Assembly (NCBI GenBank): GCA_002255105.1
Contig: NJEK01000030.1
Location: 1-7,240 of the forward strand
From: Candidatus Wolframiiraptor sp. EX4484-121
Lineage (GTDB): Archaea > Thermoproteota > Nitrososphaeria_A > Caldarchaeales > Wolframiiraptoraceae
Reading direction: 5' to 3'
DNA: 7,240 bases
Position 1 is the stretch's first letter; the number at the start of each line of letters is the position of its first letter. A program made the position numbers and the translations under genes. A model generated the notes under the pieces. It was not told where the DNA came from and ran no database searches. It worked only from the letters and a program-made list of their open reading frames with translations. Positions 1 through 5,425 of the stretch are shown in pieces.

Positions 1-57
1 ATGAAGATACCTGGGATAGGCTCGAGGATCATAGAGCTATTGAAGGAACAGCTCTAG
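1..57 (+). CDS. C-terminal end of an unidentified protein (partial, runs in from the left)
   Basis: Frame 1 is open from the first base and ends with TAG at 55-57, giving a tail that reads KIPGIGSRIIELLKEQL after an initial Met. That Met may be internal, since the window simply begins there. The stretch IPGIG followed by an amphipathic helix resembles the hairpin and second helix of a helix-hairpin-helix DNA-binding motif. That is only a resemblance over 18 residues, so no function is assigned. Support for a real gene comes from the arrangement: its stop codon shares the palindrome CTAG with the stop codon of the phosphatase on the other strand, a typical compact convergent end. It could also be chance open frame. 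Confidence 0.35.
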   Translation: MKIPGIGSRIIELLKEQL

Positions 58-548
58 CTGAAGTATTTGCGGTGAAATTCTCGAACAGACCACTCCTGAA
101 CATCCTCGATCGATCCGGGTCTGAGCCTTCTCACGAGCTCCATCGCCTCCTCCGCCGACATCCGCTTCCTCGCGACGAGGTATGCGGCGAGAACCGTTCC
201 AGTTCTACCCAATCCGGCCGCGCAGTGGATCAGTACTTTCCTCCCTGCCCCGACCTCTCCCAAGATTAAATCTACTATCTGCTTTAGCTTCTCGGGGCTT
301 GGGGCGGAGTGATCTAGGATGGGTGTGTGAAAGTATCTGAATCCAAGCTCCCTAATCCACTCTCTTGGAAGCTGGTTCTCGGTTAGGGAGATTATCGTCT
401 CGACCCCCCGCTCCCTAATCCACCTAAGCTGTTCAAGCGTCATGGGTCTACCAGACCCGGCCACGTGGTCGTCCACCCAGCTAAACCTCGATGGACTATC
501 CCTCACAAATGCCCTAAGCCTTCGGTAAACGTCCCCCGGCAAGCTCAT
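54..548 (-). CDS. Archaeal protein-tyrosine / dual-specificity phosphatase
   Basis: This 164-residue cytosolic enzyme should remove phosphate from phosphotyrosine (possibly also Ser/Thr) through a cysteinyl-phosphate intermediate. The P-loop signature HCAAGLGRTG is at residues 108-117, with nucleophile Cys109 and phosphate-binding Arg115. Asp79 in the segment PILDHSAPS fits the general acid. The N-terminal segment with VAGSGRPM (29-36) and the C-terminal LRPGSI (142-147) match the small Cdc14/DUSP23-like phosphatases of Sulfolobus, which are about 160 residues long. The frame stays open upstream to 695, but that would run into the divergent PRPP synthase gene and adds no family sequence. The ATG at 548 gives the family's length and lies 27 bases from a TATA-like box at 571-579, so I chose it. 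Targets are unknown. Its 3' end overlaps the neighbouring gene's stop by four bases. Confidence 0.93.
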   Translation of the reverse strand: MSLPGDVYRRLRAFVRDSPSRFSWVDDHVAGSGRPMTLEQLRWIRERGVETIISLTENQLPREWIRELGFRYFHTPILDHSAPSPEKLKQIVDLILGEVGAGRKVLIHCAAGLGRTGTVLAAYLVARKRMSAEEAMELVRRLRPGSIEDVQEWSVREFHRKYFS

Positions 549-570
549 CTCATGGATCGAGTTTAAGCCG

Positions 571-580
571 ATTATTAAAG
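571..580 (-). promoter_or_regulatory. TATA-like box of the phosphatase gene (leaderless)
   Basis: On the minus strand this reads CTTTAATAAT. Its centre is about 27 bases before the A of the chosen ATG at 548, which is the archaeal distance from TATA box to transcription start. The transcript would therefore begin at or next to the start codon. There is no convincing Shine-Dalgarno sequence, in agreement with that. Confidence 0.55.
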
Positions 581-590
581 TAGATCTCAA

Positions 591-600
591 GGATAAAATA
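591..600 (+). promoter_or_regulatory. TATA-like box of the prs-trmG10-rnz operon (leaderless)
   Basis: The sequence AAGGATAAAATA (589-600) has a purine-rich BRE-like lead and an A/T box centred near 596. This is 26 bases before the GTG at 622 and argues for that GTG as a leaderless start. The same string AAGGATAAAA recurs at 5241-5250, 26 bases before the proposed C/D box RNA, which supports both as promoters. Confidence 0.55.
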
Positions 601-621
601 TTGGGCGTCGCATGTATCTCC

Positions 622-1497
622 GTGATCTTAGCCGTAGGGCCTGCCTCAAGATACCTATTCGGGAAACTGCCGAGGATGGAGGGTCTAAAGATCATGGAGG
701 TTGAGCATAAAATCTTCCCAGACGGCGAGAGCTATATACGGTTTCCGGAGGAGGTCTCTGGAGAGGATCTGATAGTGCTCCAGGGAACCCATCCACCCCA
801 GGACCGACATCTAATCCAAGCCATCTTGATCGGTGAGAACGCCCTCGACCTCGGGGCGAGATCTATAGCCCTGATCTCCCCATATCTCGCATACGCCCGT
901 CAAGATAAGCGGTTCTTAGATGGAGAGGCTGTGAGCATTAAGGCGATCCTCAAGGTCCTCCACCGAGTCGGTTACAGGAGGATCTACACGATCAACATGC
1001 ACTCTCCATGGATAGCGGGGGAGTCTCCGATACCCTTAATCGATTTGAGAGCCGAGAAGATCTTTGCCAAATATCTGAAAACCGTTGGACTCGGAGACTC
1101 TTTCATAGTCTCAATGGGTAAGAAGGGGAGGGAGATGGCGAGGATGGTCGCAGAGGAGCTGAACACAGATTATACCTCAGCCAAGTCGAGCAGGGATAAG
1201 AGAACCGGAGAGGTTAAGGTAGAGCTCGATGAGGTGTCGGCTGAGAAAGCCGTCGTCGTGGACGACATCATAAGCACGGGCGGAACCATGGCCTCAGTAG
1301 TTAGGGAGTTGAAGAGGAGGGGGGTGAAGAGAGTTTACGCCGCCTGCATCCACGCCCTACTGGTCGGCGGAGCCGTCGAGAGGATAATGGGCTCCGGGGC
1401 CGAGAGGATCATGGCGTCTGACACGATACCTAATAGTTACGTGGAGTATTCTATTGTAGAGCTTGTTGAAGAGGCGATACGCCGTGAATTAAGATGA
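622..1497 (+). CDS. prs: Ribose-phosphate pyrophosphokinase (PRPP synthase) family protein, with substituted active-site residues
   Basis: The family makes PRPP from ribose 5-phosphate and ATP, feeding purine, pyrimidine, histidine, tryptophan and NAD synthesis in the cytosol. Family landmarks in this 291-residue protein are FPDGESYIR (32-40), PYLAYARQDKRF (87-98), metal-binding His127 in NMHSPW, and the PRPP loop VVVDDIISTGGTM (211-223). The start is GTG at 622 rather than TTG at 601. It gives MILAVGPASRYL, which lines up with the first residues of archaeal orthologues, and sits 26 bases after a TATA-like box. Oddly, the usual PD of the second metal motif (SPDxG/APDKG) is replaced in SMGKKG (164-169), and in the flexible catalytic loop Ser189 stands where orthologues have the catalytic Lys (AKSSRDKR, 187-194). 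Activity is therefore uncertain. Its last bases overlap the next gene's ATG (ATGA). Confidence 0.9.
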   Translation: MILAVGPASRYLFGKLPRMEGLKIMEVEHKIFPDGESYIRFPEEVSGEDLIVLQGTHPPQDRHLIQAILIGENALDLGARSIALISPYLAYARQDKRFLDGEAVSIKAILKVLHRVGYRRIYTINMHSPWIAGESPIPLIDLRAEKIFAKYLKTVGLGDSFIVSMGKKGREMARMVAEELNTDYTSAKSSRDKRTGEVKVELDEVSAEKAVVVDDIISTGGTMASVVRELKRRGVKRVYAACIHALLVGGAVERIMGSGAERIMASDTIPNSYVEYSIVELVEEAIRRELR

Positions 1498-2537
1498 TTA
1501 GGCGCAGATACTTCTTCCTACTCTCGGGAATCTACGAAACCCTTCCAAGGGCGGAGCTTAGAGCGGTCTTGGAAGTCTTAGATCCAGGCCATAAGCTTGT
1601 GGGGGAGTATTCGAGAATAGTCGTCGCGGAAACGCTTGAAGAGGTTGCCAGAGAAGTCGTCTATAGGACCGCTTACACCAAGCTCGCCGGGGAATTCCTC
1701 CTAAGATGCAAGACTGATGAGGAGGACATACTAAAGTCTATTAAACAAATCGATTTGAGGGAGTTCGTGGACTCTGAGGTCGAGAAAATAGCTGTTAGGG
1801 GGATTAGATTGGAGGGGGTTGGCCTAAGGAAGCTTAAGCTCGAAGCATCGATCGGGGAGCACATCTTAAACGAGATTCCGGGGCTTAGAGTCGATTTGGA
1901 GAAGCCCGACCTCACGATGATATTCGTGGCCCAGCCCGAAGTGACGGTCGTAGGAAAGCTGCTTGAGGTTAAGCCAAGACACTTCTTCGATGAGAGGGTT
2001 GCTGGGAGGAGGCCCTTCTCCCTCCCCTCGACCATGCAGCCCGACTTCTCCAGGGCCATGGTCAACCTCGCGAGGGTTGGGATCGGTGGGAGGATCCTGG
2101 ATCCATTCGCCGGGGCATGCGGGATAATGATCGAGGCGCTTCTCCTAGGTTACGAGGTCTACGGAGTTGAGCTAAAGGATTGGATAGCCTTGGGAGGGTT
2201 AGAGAATCTTAAGAGATATGCCCGTGGAAGGGAGTTCATGATAGTCGGGGATGCGAGGAGACCCACATTTAGGAAGGAGCTGTTCGACGCGATCGTGACG
2301 GACCCGCCCTATGGAAGGTCGACGACCATCCCCGACAAGTCTATCAAGAACCTCTTAATCGAGTTCTTCGAGGTGGCGGCCGAACTCTTGGTCAGTCGCG
2401 GCAGAATAGTATTGGCGGTCCCATCCGAGCTAGATCTGATGGAGCTCATAGCCGGAACGGGGCTTAAGGTTCGCGAATCTCATCTCGCGAGGGTTCATAG
2501 AAGCTTGACCAGAAGGGTGGTGGTCTTGGAGAGTTGA
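1494..2537 (+). CDS. trmG10: tRNA (guanine-10 N2)-methyltransferase, THUMP-containing, Trm11/TrmG10 family
   Basis: This enzyme family transfers methyl groups from S-adenosylmethionine to N2 of G10 in tRNA, giving m2G and then m2,2G, and helps tRNA fold correctly in thermophilic archaea. The N-terminal part (about 1-40, FLLSGIYETLPRAELRAVLE) and the following 45-155 fit the Trm11 N-terminal and THUMP RNA-binding domains. The linker HFFDERVAGRRPFSLP (163-178) and ARAMVNLAR-like segment (187-194) are typical of archaeal members. The Rossmann methylase follows, with SAM motif LDPFAGACGIMIEA (202-215) and catalytic motif DPPYG (270-274). At 347 residues it is of normal length. Motif I is slightly unusual: DPFAGACG where DPFCGTGG is common. 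It overlaps prs by four bases (ATGA), implying translational coupling in one operon with prs and rnz. Confidence 0.93.
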   Translation: MIRRRYFFLLSGIYETLPRAELRAVLEVLDPGHKLVGEYSRIVVAETLEEVAREVVYRTAYTKLAGEFLLRCKTDEEDILKSIKQIDLREFVDSEVEKIAVRGIRLEGVGLRKLKLEASIGEHILNEIPGLRVDLEKPDLTMIFVAQPEVTVVGKLLEVKPRHFFDERVAGRRPFSLPSTMQPDFSRAMVNLARVGIGGRILDPFAGACGIMIEALLLGYEVYGVELKDWIALGGLENLKRYARGREFMIVGDARRPTFRKELFDAIVTDPPYGRSTTIPDKSIKNLLIEFFEVAAELLVSRGRIVLAVPSELDLMELIAGTGLKVRESHLARVHRSLTRRVVVLES

Positions 2538-2542
2538 GCGTG

Positions 2543-3454
2543 ATGAGATTAACCTTCCTCGGGACGGGCGGAGGCATTCCAAGCGTGAGGAGAGGGCTAC
2601 CATCAATAGCCGTGAACTTCTCGGGCGAGTTGATCCTCTTCGACTGCGGGGAATCCGCCCAGAGGCAGATGATGAGGGCCGGAGTTGGATTTAAGCGGAA
2701 GCTTATCATATTCTTAACCCACCTTCATGGAGACCACGTATTGGGTCTACCGGGATTCCTCTACACGCTATCCATGCTCAATAGAAAGGATCCGGTGAAG
2801 GTCATTGGGCCTAAGGGGACCATAGAGTTCGTTAATTCACTCCTATCCCTAAAGATAGGGAGGATAGGGTTTGATGTATACGTCAGCGAGGTGTCCGAGG
2901 GGCTGATCTACGAATCGAGGGAGTATGTTGTCGAGGCTGTTGAGGCGGATCACACGGTTCCAGCCCTAGCGTATAGGCTTAGGGAGAAGGACAGACCCGG
3001 AAAGATGAACGTCGAGTATCTCGAGAGGATAGGGCTTCCGCGCGGACCGCTTTGGGGAAGGCTTCAAAGAGGCGAGGAGGTCGAGTTTAGGGGTAGAGTA
3101 ATTAGGCCTGAGGAAGCCATGGGGCCTCCAAGACCTGGGAGGAGGATCGTATATACCGGTGACACTAGGCCATCGCAGAAGATAATAGAGTTTGCGAGAG
3201 GCGCCGACGTATTGATCCATGACGCGACTCTTGGCCCGGAGTTTGAGGAGGAGGCTGCCGAGGATGGGCATTCAACGGTTAATCAGGCGGCCGAGGTCGC
3301 CCTCAAAGCAGGTGTTAAGAGGCTATACCTATTTCATATAAGTCCAAGGTATGAGGGGAACGAGGACGCCCTCCTACTTGAGGCGAGGAAGATCTTCCCC
3401 GAAAGCTATCTAGCAGAGGATCTGCTGAAGTACGAGGTTCCTCCCAGGAGTTAA
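2543..3454 (+). CDS. rnz: Ribonuclease Z (tRNA 3'-end endonuclease)
   Basis: RNase Z cuts tRNA precursors just after the discriminator base to allow CCA addition. This 303-residue protein is a short-form (ELAC1-like) metallo-beta-lactamase enzyme. All zinc ligands are visible: HLHGDH (60-65), His137 in DHTVPA, Asp207 in YTGDT, and His265 in HISPRY. The segment GLPRGPLWGRLQRG (164-177) is the family's conserved substrate-contact region, and GHSTVNQAA (242-250) is also characteristic. ATG at 2543 is chosen because MRLTFLGTGGG is the normal N-terminus and GGAGAG (2528-2533) precedes it at a workable Shine-Dalgarno distance. TTG 2534 and GTG 2540 are in frame and possible. It is the third gene of the operon and nearly touches trmG10 (five bases between). 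Its stop is one base from the stop of the convergent PPC gene. Confidence 0.96.
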   Translation: MRLTFLGTGGGIPSVRRGLPSIAVNFSGELILFDCGESAQRQMMRAGVGFKRKLIIFLTHLHGDHVLGLPGFLYTLSMLNRKDPVKVIGPKGTIEFVNSLLSLKIGRIGFDVYVSEVSEGLIYESREYVVEAVEADHTVPALAYRLREKDRPGKMNVEYLERIGLPRGPLWGRLQRGEEVEFRGRVIRPEEAMGPPRPGRRIVYTGDTRPSQKIIEFARGADVLIHDATLGPEFEEEAAEDGHSTVNQAAEVALKAGVKRLYLFHISPRYEGNEDALLLEARKIFPESYLAEDLLKYEVPPRS

Positions 3455-3455
3455 T

Positions 3456-3881
3456 CTACTCCAAGAAGAGCTCCATCAACCCTGTCTTCTCGCTTAGCCT
3501 CCTCCGCATCCTCACCCTCTCAAGCCTTATGATAAGTATCTCATTTACGTTATTCACGATCCCATCTAAGAGGTGGCCTCCATGCATATTCTTAGATCGA
3601 TCGGCTAGGCCGACATGGATGTGTAATAGTATGTTGCCTTTATCATCTGAGGATATGTTCCCCTGCATAGACACGAGCTCCATCGGATCCTCAAATTCGT
3701 CTACTACATATTTCTCTCCGTTGAAATATCCCAGCTTGATCTTTCTCAGCATCCCCACGCCGTTTAAGATCACTCCGGACGACCATCCAATCTCCCCAAG
3801 CACGGTCTTCAGCTTCTCTAGGACGTTTTCTCCATCCTCAAGCTTCACCACCAATCTCCCATCATCTAGACGGTAGATCAT
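3456..3881 (-). CDS. PPC/DUF296 domain protein (COG1661 type)
   Basis: The 141-residue protein consists of a single PPC (PCC) domain, found as trimers in bacteria and archaea and fused to AT-hooks in plant nuclear proteins. Landmarks are GVILNGVGMLRKIKLGYFN (36-54), the histidine pair in LLHIHVGLADR (85-95) and the signature HGGHLLDGIVNNVNEI (100-115). His87, His89, His100 and His103 cluster as in stand-alone prokaryotic members, where the histidines may hold a metal ion. No AT-hook is present, so the usual label DNA-binding protein is not shown by this sequence, and the role is unknown. ATG at 3881 lies 24-25 bases from a TATA-like box (3901-3909), so the message is probably leaderless. It is convergent to rnz with one base between the stops. 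Domain identification is firm and function is not. Confidence 0.88.
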   Translation of the reverse strand: MIYRLDDGRLVVKLEDGENVLEKLKTVLGEIGWSSGVILNGVGMLRKIKLGYFNGEKYVVDEFEDPMELVSMQGNISSDDKGNILLHIHVGLADRSKNMHGGHLLDGIVNNVNEILIIRLERVRMRRRLSEKTGLMELFLE

Positions 3882-3900
3882 GGCAATCGTCTGAGACAGC

Positions 3901-3910
3901 TTAATTTAAG
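3901..3910 (-). promoter_or_regulatory. TATA-like box of the PPC-domain gene (leaderless)
   Basis: The minus strand reads CTTAAATTAAG across this site, nearly palindromic. It is centred about 25 bases before the ATG at 3881, and no Shine-Dalgarno sequence lies between them. The spacing alone supports the call. Confidence 0.5.
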
Positions 3911-3998
3911 GGTTCAGCCCTCAAACAATTTTTAACGATGAAACAGCGGGTCCTTCAAAGTTTTGCGCCGAGCTCATTAGACCCTCAGCCGGGGAGCG

Positions 3999-4397
3999 TT
4001 AGATCTCGGTCAACCACTCGATGACTCCTTCAAGATCATTCGATCTTATCTCAACCCTGATCGGTGGGAGAGGAGATTCTAGATATGGCTCGGTGAATGA
4101 AACTTTTCCGGCATATGCGGCCTGCTTGTTTAGGTTGAAGATCAGCCTAGCGCCAGAGATGGATGACTTTAGGATCCGCCTAGCGCTCACCCTAATCCTC
4201 CGCTCCCTAATTAACCTCTTCAAGTTCTCCAAGACCTTCAAACCCTCTCCAACCCCCTCCACGACGGCGGCCCCATCAAGCCACCTAATGTTGAAGTCTA
4301 TCTCGGAAAAGATCTTCTTAACGGCCTCCAAGACCTTCTCCGGATCCTCGGTGGGATAGACCTCGGCCTCAACCCTGACCTCAACCTCCAAATCCAT
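3999..4397 (-). CDS. UPF0201 family RNA-binding protein (COG1325)
   Basis: This is an archaea-specific small protein, annotated in the family as RNA-binding and suggested to be linked to the exosome. The exact role is not established. At 132 residues it has the family's usual length and its hallmarks: a first strand VEVRVEAEVYPTEDPEKV (5-22), a helix with LKRLIRERRIRVSARRIL (59-76), and the highly conserved block FNLNKQAAYAGKVSF (87-101), then ESPLPPIRVEI (107-117) and the C-terminal DLEGVIEWL. The charged helix and the ribosomal-L5-like fold known for the family fit RNA binding. ATG at 4397 begins the first strand and lies about 27 bases from a TATA-like box at 4421-4428, again leaderless. 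It stands alone on this strand, 117 bases upstream of the PPC gene, which has its own promoter. Confidence 0.9.
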   Translation of the reverse strand: MDLEVEVRVEAEVYPTEDPEKVLEAVKKIFSEIDFNIRWLDGAAVVEGVGEGLKVLENLKRLIRERRIRVSARRILKSSISGARLIFNLNKQAAYAGKVSFTEPYLESPLPPIRVEIRSNDLEGVIEWLTEI

Positions 4398-4420
4398 CGA
4401 ATAATCTTAGGGAATCCATG

Positions 4421-4428
4421 AGATAAAG
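4421..4428 (-). promoter_or_regulatory. TATA-like box of the UPF0201 gene (leaderless)
   Basis: The minus strand reads CTTTATCT, centred about 27 bases before ATG 4397. No ribosome-binding sequence is seen in the interval. The same spacing is found in front of the other single genes of the window. Confidence 0.45.
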
Positions 4429-4461
4429 CTAAGCCATATGCTTGAAGGACTTTAAGCCGCT

Positions 4462-5199
4462 TTAAGTCAGGCAACCCGTGACTAGATAGGCCACCTGCCC
4501 ATTAATTAAGGTCCACGCAATCATCAGACCTATCGAGTTCTTCGTATACTTGAATATCAGTCCTGAGATCAGCCACTCCGCCGCTACGTGGATAGCATTC
4601 ACTATCCCCGCCTGTGGCGAGAGGAAAACATGCGAGAGGCCGAAGATCAGCACCGTGATTAGGAGCCCCGGCGAAAATACCTTCTCTAAACCATGAAATA
4701 TGATGTCTGTGTTTACGATCAGCCATATCGTAAAGAACACCTCCAAGGGCCCGTAAGCGGAGAACCCTAAGAGGGCATACCATACGTTATAGGGGAATCT
4801 GAGGTTAAAGCTGCTGATGTTCAAGCCCCCGTAGAGAACTCTCGGAAGAAGAACAGCGATTGCTAGGGGGATGGATGCAGCCACGCTCTTTAACAGCCCT
4901 GCCTTCGTCAGGCCATAGACTTTGAAGCCATCCCTACAGAGAATGGTGAGTGCTAAGGGTAAGCCCCCCACGGCGACGACCTCAACATAGGATGCCAGAT
5001 AGGGCTCTCCGTTAAACATGTCTATGATTTCGCTAAATGTCGCGGGCACTCCTTTGACATAAGCTATCGACAAGGCCGTCAGAATGCTCCCCAGAAACAT
5101 CCAAGCCCATACAAGGATAACTAGGGAGATGCGGTTAGAGCAGAGCTTTCTCCGATCCACGCACACCACCTCTCTCAGCCTTAACAACTTATTTAACAT
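4462..5199 (-). CDS. Divergent CPBP-like (CAAX protease and bacteriocin-processing type) membrane protein
   Basis: A 245-residue integral membrane protein with about six to seven hydrophobic helices (roughly 24-47, 71-88, 103-119, 139-163, 178-195, 200-217, 222-242). The second half resembles the CPBP/Abi intramembrane metalloprotease family: FGLSH (186-190) fits the FxxxH motif, and IHVAAEWLISGLIFKY (203-218) followed by NSIGLMIAWTLING (221-234) fits the third motif and last helix. The first motif, normally EExxxR, is reduced to Glu153 in GPLEVFFTIWL without the Arg, and the usual last-helix histidine is replaced by Trp229. Proteolysis is therefore doubtful. The start is uncertain. ATG 5199 is the longest. 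GTG at 5166 lies 26 bases after TTAAATAA (5189-5196), as at the leaderless genes nearby, and would give a 234-residue protein. Substrate and role are unknown. Confidence 0.7.
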   Translation of the reverse strand: MLNKLLRLREVVCVDRRKLCSNRISLVILVWAWMFLGSILTALSIAYVKGVPATFSEIIDMFNGEPYLASYVEVVAVGGLPLALTILCRDGFKVYGLTKAGLLKSVAASIPLAIAVLLPRVLYGGLNISSFNLRFPYNVWYALLGFSAYGPLEVFFTIWLIVNTDIIFHGLEKVFSPGLLITVLIFGLSHVFLSPQAGIVNAIHVAAEWLISGLIFKYTKNSIGLMIAWTLINGQVAYLVTGCLT

Positions 5200-5232
5200 A
5201 TGCGTAGCGGTTGTCTGGTTTCCCTAAGATCC

Positions 5233-5262
5233 TGGAGAAAAAGGATAAAAGTGGAGAAAAAG
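5233..5262. repeat. Two direct copies of TGGAGAAAAAG around a TATA-like box
   Basis: TGGAGAAAAAG occurs at 5233-5243 and again at 5252-5262, 19 bases apart, enclosing GATAAAAG. The upstream copy may act as a purine-rich BRE and the downstream copy lies between TATA and the expected start of the C/D box RNA. Read on the other strand the same stretch has two T5 runs, about 165 bases after the stop of the minus-strand gene that ends at 5426. It may therefore also serve as that gene's terminator. Both readings are inference. Confidence 0.5.
5244..5251 (+). promoter_or_regulatory. TATA-like box of the C/D box RNA
   Basis: GATAAAAG, preceded by a purine-rich tract, is centred 26 bases before the first base of the proposed RNA (about 5273). 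The ten-base string AAGGATAAAA is shared with the promoter in front of the PRPP synthase gene. Confidence 0.5.
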
Positions 5263-5272
5263 TCTAACCATG

Positions 5273-5330
5273 AGGGGATGATGTGTCTGACCAGGCTGAG
5301 GCGATGATAGGGATCTTGAGCGCTGACCCT
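5273..5330 (+). ncRNA. C/D box small RNA, probable guide for 2'-O-methylation of C34 in tRNA-Leu(CAA)
   Basis: In order: box C ATGATGT (5278-5284, six of seven matches to RTGATGA), an 11-base guide, box D' CTGA (5296-5299), a 4-base spacer, a weaker box C' ATGATAG (5304-5310), a 12-base guide, and box D CTGA (5323-5326). GGG before box C pairs with CCC after box D, closing a K-turn stem. These lengths are those of archaeal C/D RNAs, which work with L7Ae, Nop5 and fibrillarin. The D guide GGATCTTGAGCG is complementary to CUCAAGAUCC, the expected loop and 3' stem of tRNA-Leu(CAA). The fifth base before box D (G5318) faces C34, as the N+5 rule requires. The D' guide GTCTGACCAGG would target CCUGGUCAGAC at its fifth base, a G. 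I do not recognise that target. A TATA-like box stands 26 bases upstream. Confidence 0.75.
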
Positions 5331-5425
5331 GATAAAATATAGATTGATCATTCATTAGCAACCTTCACCCCGCTTGTTCATACCGTTTTGAAATGATGAG
5401 CCTTGAAATCGTTCACTTTGTTGCC
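5331..5425. other. Rest of the intergenic region, nothing clear
   Basis: Together with 5200-5272 this makes up the gene-free interval around the C/D box RNA. A perfect box C-like ATGATGA occurs at 5393-5399, but no CTGA follows at a suitable distance, so a second guide RNA is not supported. No open frame of meaningful length and no stem with a T-run were seen. Confidence 0.4.

Noticed and set aside
601..621. TTG at 601 as start of the PRPP synthase homologue
   Set aside because: The seven extra residues have no counterpart in archaeal orthologues, and TTG 601 lies directly next to the TATA-like box, so it would not be in a leaderless transcript.
549..695. N-terminal extension of the phosphatase to the ATG at 695
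   Set aside because: It would overlap the start of the PRPP synthase homologue by about 74 bases, exceeds the family length and ignores the TATA-like box at 571-580.
3529..3876. A 115-residue open frame on the + strand, rich in Ser and Pro
   Set aside because: It is the antisense of the PPC-domain gene, which has clear family motifs. Ser/Pro-rich composition is typical of antisense shadows.
3909..3922. Small hairpin AGGGTTCAGCCCT resembling a tRNA T-arm
   Set aside because: The stem is only four pairs and no acceptor, D or anticodon arms can be folded around it.
3929..3965. Possible C/D box RNA with ACGATGA at 3935
   Set aside because: No D or D' CTGA follows at the required distance, so the box-like match stands alone.
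4450..4466. Repeated CTTTAAG near the end of the membrane protein gene
   Set aside because: Two seven-base A/T-rich copies are easily due to chance, and they do not form a hairpin terminator.
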